NCBI GenBank assembly: GCA_009733715.1 | Contig: WMKJ01000105.1 | Coordinates: 1 to 45,281, forward strand | DNA length: 45,281 nucleotides | Reading direction: 5' to 3' | Source: Herpomyces periplanetae | Taxonomy: Eukaryota; Ascomycota; Laboulbeniomycetes; Herpomycetales; Herpomycetaceae | In this document: piece by piece, positions 42,184 to 45,281 of the stretch | Layout: every line of letters begins with the position of its first letter | Position numbering within the stretch: position 1 is the first letter of the stretch | The notes under the pieces: model-generated | The model's database searches: none | What the model saw: the letters and a program-made list of their open reading frames with translations, nothing else | What the model was told of the DNA's origin: nothing | Program-made: the position numbers and the translations under genes

Positions 42184-44852
42184 ATGAATTCGTCGAACGG
42201 AGGTGATAAAAACCATATGGATTCATCTACTTGTGGTGAAGCGAGTGCTAAATATGTTGGATTAAGCCATAGCTATAATAGTTGTGAGGTCAAACCTACT
42301 TCCTCATCGAAACAGATATCACGACAGTGGGATAAGGACCAATCGATTTCTTCACGTTGCGGTTCACCTCGACCGAGTAAACGAAAACGCAATACATCGG
42401 CAGATCGATTTGGCTCACATCGTTGTTTAGAATCGTACCATGATGATCGCTATTCTTCTCCGTTTGATCACCATTATGATAGTTTTGATTCTAATCAACG
42501 TGGATCTCATAGTGGACGTCGAAGATCTCGATCTCGCAGCTCCTCTTTACACCGTTCGACTACGTACCGCAAGGATACCCGCTCCGGCGCAGGTAAAGGA
42601 AGCTACCGGAATTACCGTGATGATAGAAGAGATAATAGACATAATCACGGTAACGGATCCCGCAAGCGTGAAGGAAGATTTTACTCTGCTCGAGAAAGCT
42701 CTCCAGCACGCTGGACCAAAGATCAGTACGCACATGATTTCAGTTCGCGAGAAGCGAGTTCGCCTTTCAAGCAGAAATTAAATTCGTCTCATGATTCTTC
42801 TGTACAGGTTTCAACGCATCGTGATCAAGTTGTATTGATTGAAGACGATATAGCGGGAGAATCCAAGCCTGAAGCTAGAGCGACTAGTGAAAGTATTGAT
42901 GATGAAGCGTTTGAAGAAACTCCTTCGATTGATGAAGCTGCTTTATTCGAAGGACGTCGTCATAGAAGGGAAGCAATTAAAGCTAAGTATAAAAGCTTAC
43001 AAGCTACATGTGCGAATGATACGCCAAACATATCGGATGTAATTTCTGCTGACGGTAACGGAGTACCGGTCAGCGTTGCACCTAGTGCTGATACGAAGGA
43101 GAACCGTAAGTATCCGTTGCACGTTCATCTTATGTTCATGTTATCGTTTCACTGGAGAAGTACTAATGATCCGGGACGTATACAACATGCGTAAAATTGT
43201 AGTGGACGAAGGAAAGCTTCTTGTTAACAATGATAAACGGGAAGATAGAGTGGTCGAAATAAACATTGTCAATGAGGATAATTCAAATGAAGGGAATAAC
43301 ACGCGAAAAGGTAATGCTACGAGTGAGCACGTTGCCGAAGCACAAAATGACAATTCCAAGGAATGTAAGAAAAAGGGAGATTTCGACATGTTTGCCTCTG
43401 ACGATGATTTCGACATGTTTGCGACTGAGGATAACGTGCAGCCTATTTTACGAGATAATTTAGACGTGAAAGATGCTATATCAAAACGACTTGATGTAGG
43501 ATTATTAGAAAATTGGGATGATTCAGACGGGTATTACCGGGTGATTTTAGGTGAATTACTGGAAGGGCGATACCATGTACAAACGAATTTAGGCAAGGGA
43601 ATGTTTTCAAGTGTAGTACGAGCACTTGACCGCAAGACGAACAAGCTGGTTGCGATAAAGTTGATTAGGAACAATGCAACGATGTAAGTTCAGTAAAACG
43701 AAGGTAGATGTGATATATATGTTAGAGGTGATAGACTAACAGAAGTGACTGGGGGATTTTGAACACATTTATTCATAATGGAATTTTAGGCGCAAAGCTG
43801 GTTTGAAAGAAATTGAGTTTCTGAATAAACTGAAAGCAGCAGATCCAGACGATAGAAAGCACATTATTCGACTTGAGCGACATTTTGAACACAAGGGCCA
43901 CATGTGTATGGTGTTTGAAAACTTGAGTATCAATCTACGCGAAGTACTCATTAAGTTTGGACGTGATGTTGGATTAAACTTGAAAGCAGTAAGATCATAT
44001 GCACAACAAATGTTTCTGGGATTAAGTTTATTACGACGTTGCGGAGTTCTTCACGCAGATCTTAAACCGGACAACGTACTAGTTAACGAGAATTGGAGTT
44101 TATTAAAGATATGTGATCTCGGATCAGCAGGAGACATCAGCGACGGAGAAACTACGCCGTATCTCGTAAGTCGATTTTACCGTGCGCCAGAAATTATGTT
44201 GGGACTTCCGCCAGATTTTGCAATTGACGTATGGGCAGCGGGATGTACACTATTTGAATTATTTACGGGGCGAATACTGTTTACAGGGAGGACTAATAAT
44301 CAAATGTTACGGGCGATAATGGAATGTCGGGGAAAGTTTCCGGTGAAGTTGTTGAAACGAGCGCAGTTTACGCATGTACACTTTGATGGGGAACTACGGT
44401 TTCGTAGTCGTGAGCAAGATCGGATTAGCGGTCGTGAAGTAGTTCGACTTATTCCGGTTGTGCGGGTTACGCGGGACTTGAAATCACAGTTATTACCATC
44501 ATGGGGGTCAGGTGGAGTTAAGGGTGAACGTGCAGCAGAAGAAGCCGAGGCTCGTGAGATTTCTTTGTTTGCCGATTTACTCGACAAATGTTTACACCTT
44601 AACCCAGAGAAACGGTGTACACCAGCTGAAGCGCTACGTCATCCATTTATAACCCGTACAAGTCTTGCTAGTAAAGCAAATAGTGCGAGTAGAAAATCCG
44701 AAGTTAGCGGTAATGCTAACGCACCGGCATCGGCAGCAACGACGGCTAGTACCGCCACCACAACGGGAGTAACACTGCCGCGTAGGTTCACGAATGAGCA
44801 AGTCGGGCAACAGTCTTCGTCGAGCCGGATTCAAGTGTCTACCACTCTATAA
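42184..44852 (+). CDS. prp4: PRP4 pre-mRNA splicing kinase (PRPF4B type)
   Basis: Exons 42184..43105, 43203..43683, 43790..44852; 821 aa. A CMGC/DYRK-related kinase of the spliceosome that phosphorylates tri-snRNP proteins to allow activation. The N-terminal half is Arg/Ser-rich (GRRRSRSRSSSLHRS) with a duplicated acidic DFDMFA motif (~371-386). The kinase domain (~430-755) opens LGKGMFSSVVRALDRKTNK, with AIKLIRNN lysine, MRKAGLKEIEFLNKL and ADPDDRKHIIRLERHF. The catalytic loop is HADLKPDNVLV (HAD instead of HRD, normal for PRP4). The magnesium motif is DLGSA where PRP4 usually has DFGSA. Then TPYLVSRFYRAPEIMLG follows. Intron 1 is placed at the acceptor 43201-43202, downstream of a TACTAAT branch site; an alternative acceptor about 40 nt earlier is in phase too. 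A Ser/Ala/Thr-rich tail closes the protein. Confidence 0.95.
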
Positions 44853-45281
44853 ACCCCGCCCCAATACATGTGAAGCGTCGGACTGATGCATCCGGGTGAC
44901 CGCAACCGCCATTACTGCGCCCAGCTTACCGCAGCATTGGCTCGCGAGTGCGTCGTCTGTACAAGGTAAGAAAACAGCAGGTTCTGCCTTGCTGCACGCA
45001 CGGTTTGGGCTTGTCTCAGTTTAAATAATGCTATGAATTTATAAAACAGGAAACAAGACTGTCCCAGTTAGCTATATATGGCTATTTACATCACGTCAAA
45101 ATCTGTAATTGTATGGTAAAGATGAAATAAAACCTCCGCGCCGAACAGGTCGCCGTAAATAAACCTAACACTTCTCCCCATGACAGCGACAAAAGTATAG
45201 TTAAAAAACAAGGGTCTATCAAAATAAGCGCGCACACGGTCCGAAATATTAACCACACGCTGATTCCAAAGGAAAAAATAA
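44853..45281. other. Right-hand end of the window, PRP4 kinase 3' region
   Basis: Contains the 3' flank of the kinase gene and AT-rich sequence with an AATAAA-like AAATAAAAC near 45125. No supported gene on either strand. Confidence 0.6.

Noticed and set aside
43106-43166. Earlier acceptors (near 43158-43162) for PRP4 kinase intron 1
   Set aside because: They are in phase, but the TACTAAT branch-like sequence lies at or after them and fits the acceptor at 43202 better; not excluded.
45270-45281. The last 12 bases also match the reverse complement of 5181-5192, and the window ends overlap by 9 bases, suggesting a circular molecule
   Set aside because: The match is short, A-rich and stops at once. 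The gene content is plainly chromosomal, so circularity is not supported.

Overview
The window is nuclear DNA from a fungus. The evidence is fungal marker families (TMA7, Tvp18, a Vip1-type RRM protein, a Con7-type C2H2 factor, a Cdc15/Imp2-type F-BAR protein) together with short GT-AG introns that usually open with GTAAGT and often carry CTAAC-like branch points. A kinesin-6 and a CCDC174 homologue, plus long Q/H/S/T low-complexity tracts, suggest an early-diverging lineage rather than a yeast, but I cannot place it further. No mobile element, rRNA or CRISPR array was recognised.

Layout, left to right: the 3' end of a DBP2/DDX5 RNA helicase (+); a Con7-like zinc-finger gene (+); a kinesin-6 gene with a greatly expanded motor (+); pantothenate kinase (-), convergent with the kinesin; a Vip1-like RRM gene (+); TMA7 (-); CCDC174 (+); NTF2 (+); TVP18 (+); an intron-bearing tRNA-Gln(CUG) (+); NOT1, the CCR4-NOT scaffold (-, 8.7 kb); an F-BAR/SH3 cytokinesis protein (+); profilin (-); and PRP4 kinase (+). 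Exon structures were built by hand from splice signals, reading phase and family alignment recalled from memory. All of the multi-exon models close in frame.

Most genes are housekeeping: RNA metabolism (helicase, NOT1, PRP4 kinase, CCDC174, Vip1-like), translation (TMA7, tRNA), nuclear transport (NTF2), Golgi membrane (Tvp18) and CoA synthesis (PanK). Three genes relate to cytokinesis and actin (kinesin-6, F-BAR/SH3, profilin), the last two adjacent and convergent. Short genes typically start with a tiny first coding exon of 7-43 nt. Intergenic regions are 0.3-3.6 kb and hold simple repeats, CT-rich leaders and several CACGTG palindromes.

I see no convincing undescribed system. The most unusual signals are: the first 77 bases, which are an exact reverse complement of 5113-5189 (possibly an assembly or amplification product); a perfect 23-bp intronic hairpin in the helicase gene; a kinesin motor about twice the usual size; a stop-free intron directly before an SH3 domain; and a palindromic double E-box between TMA7 and CCDC174.
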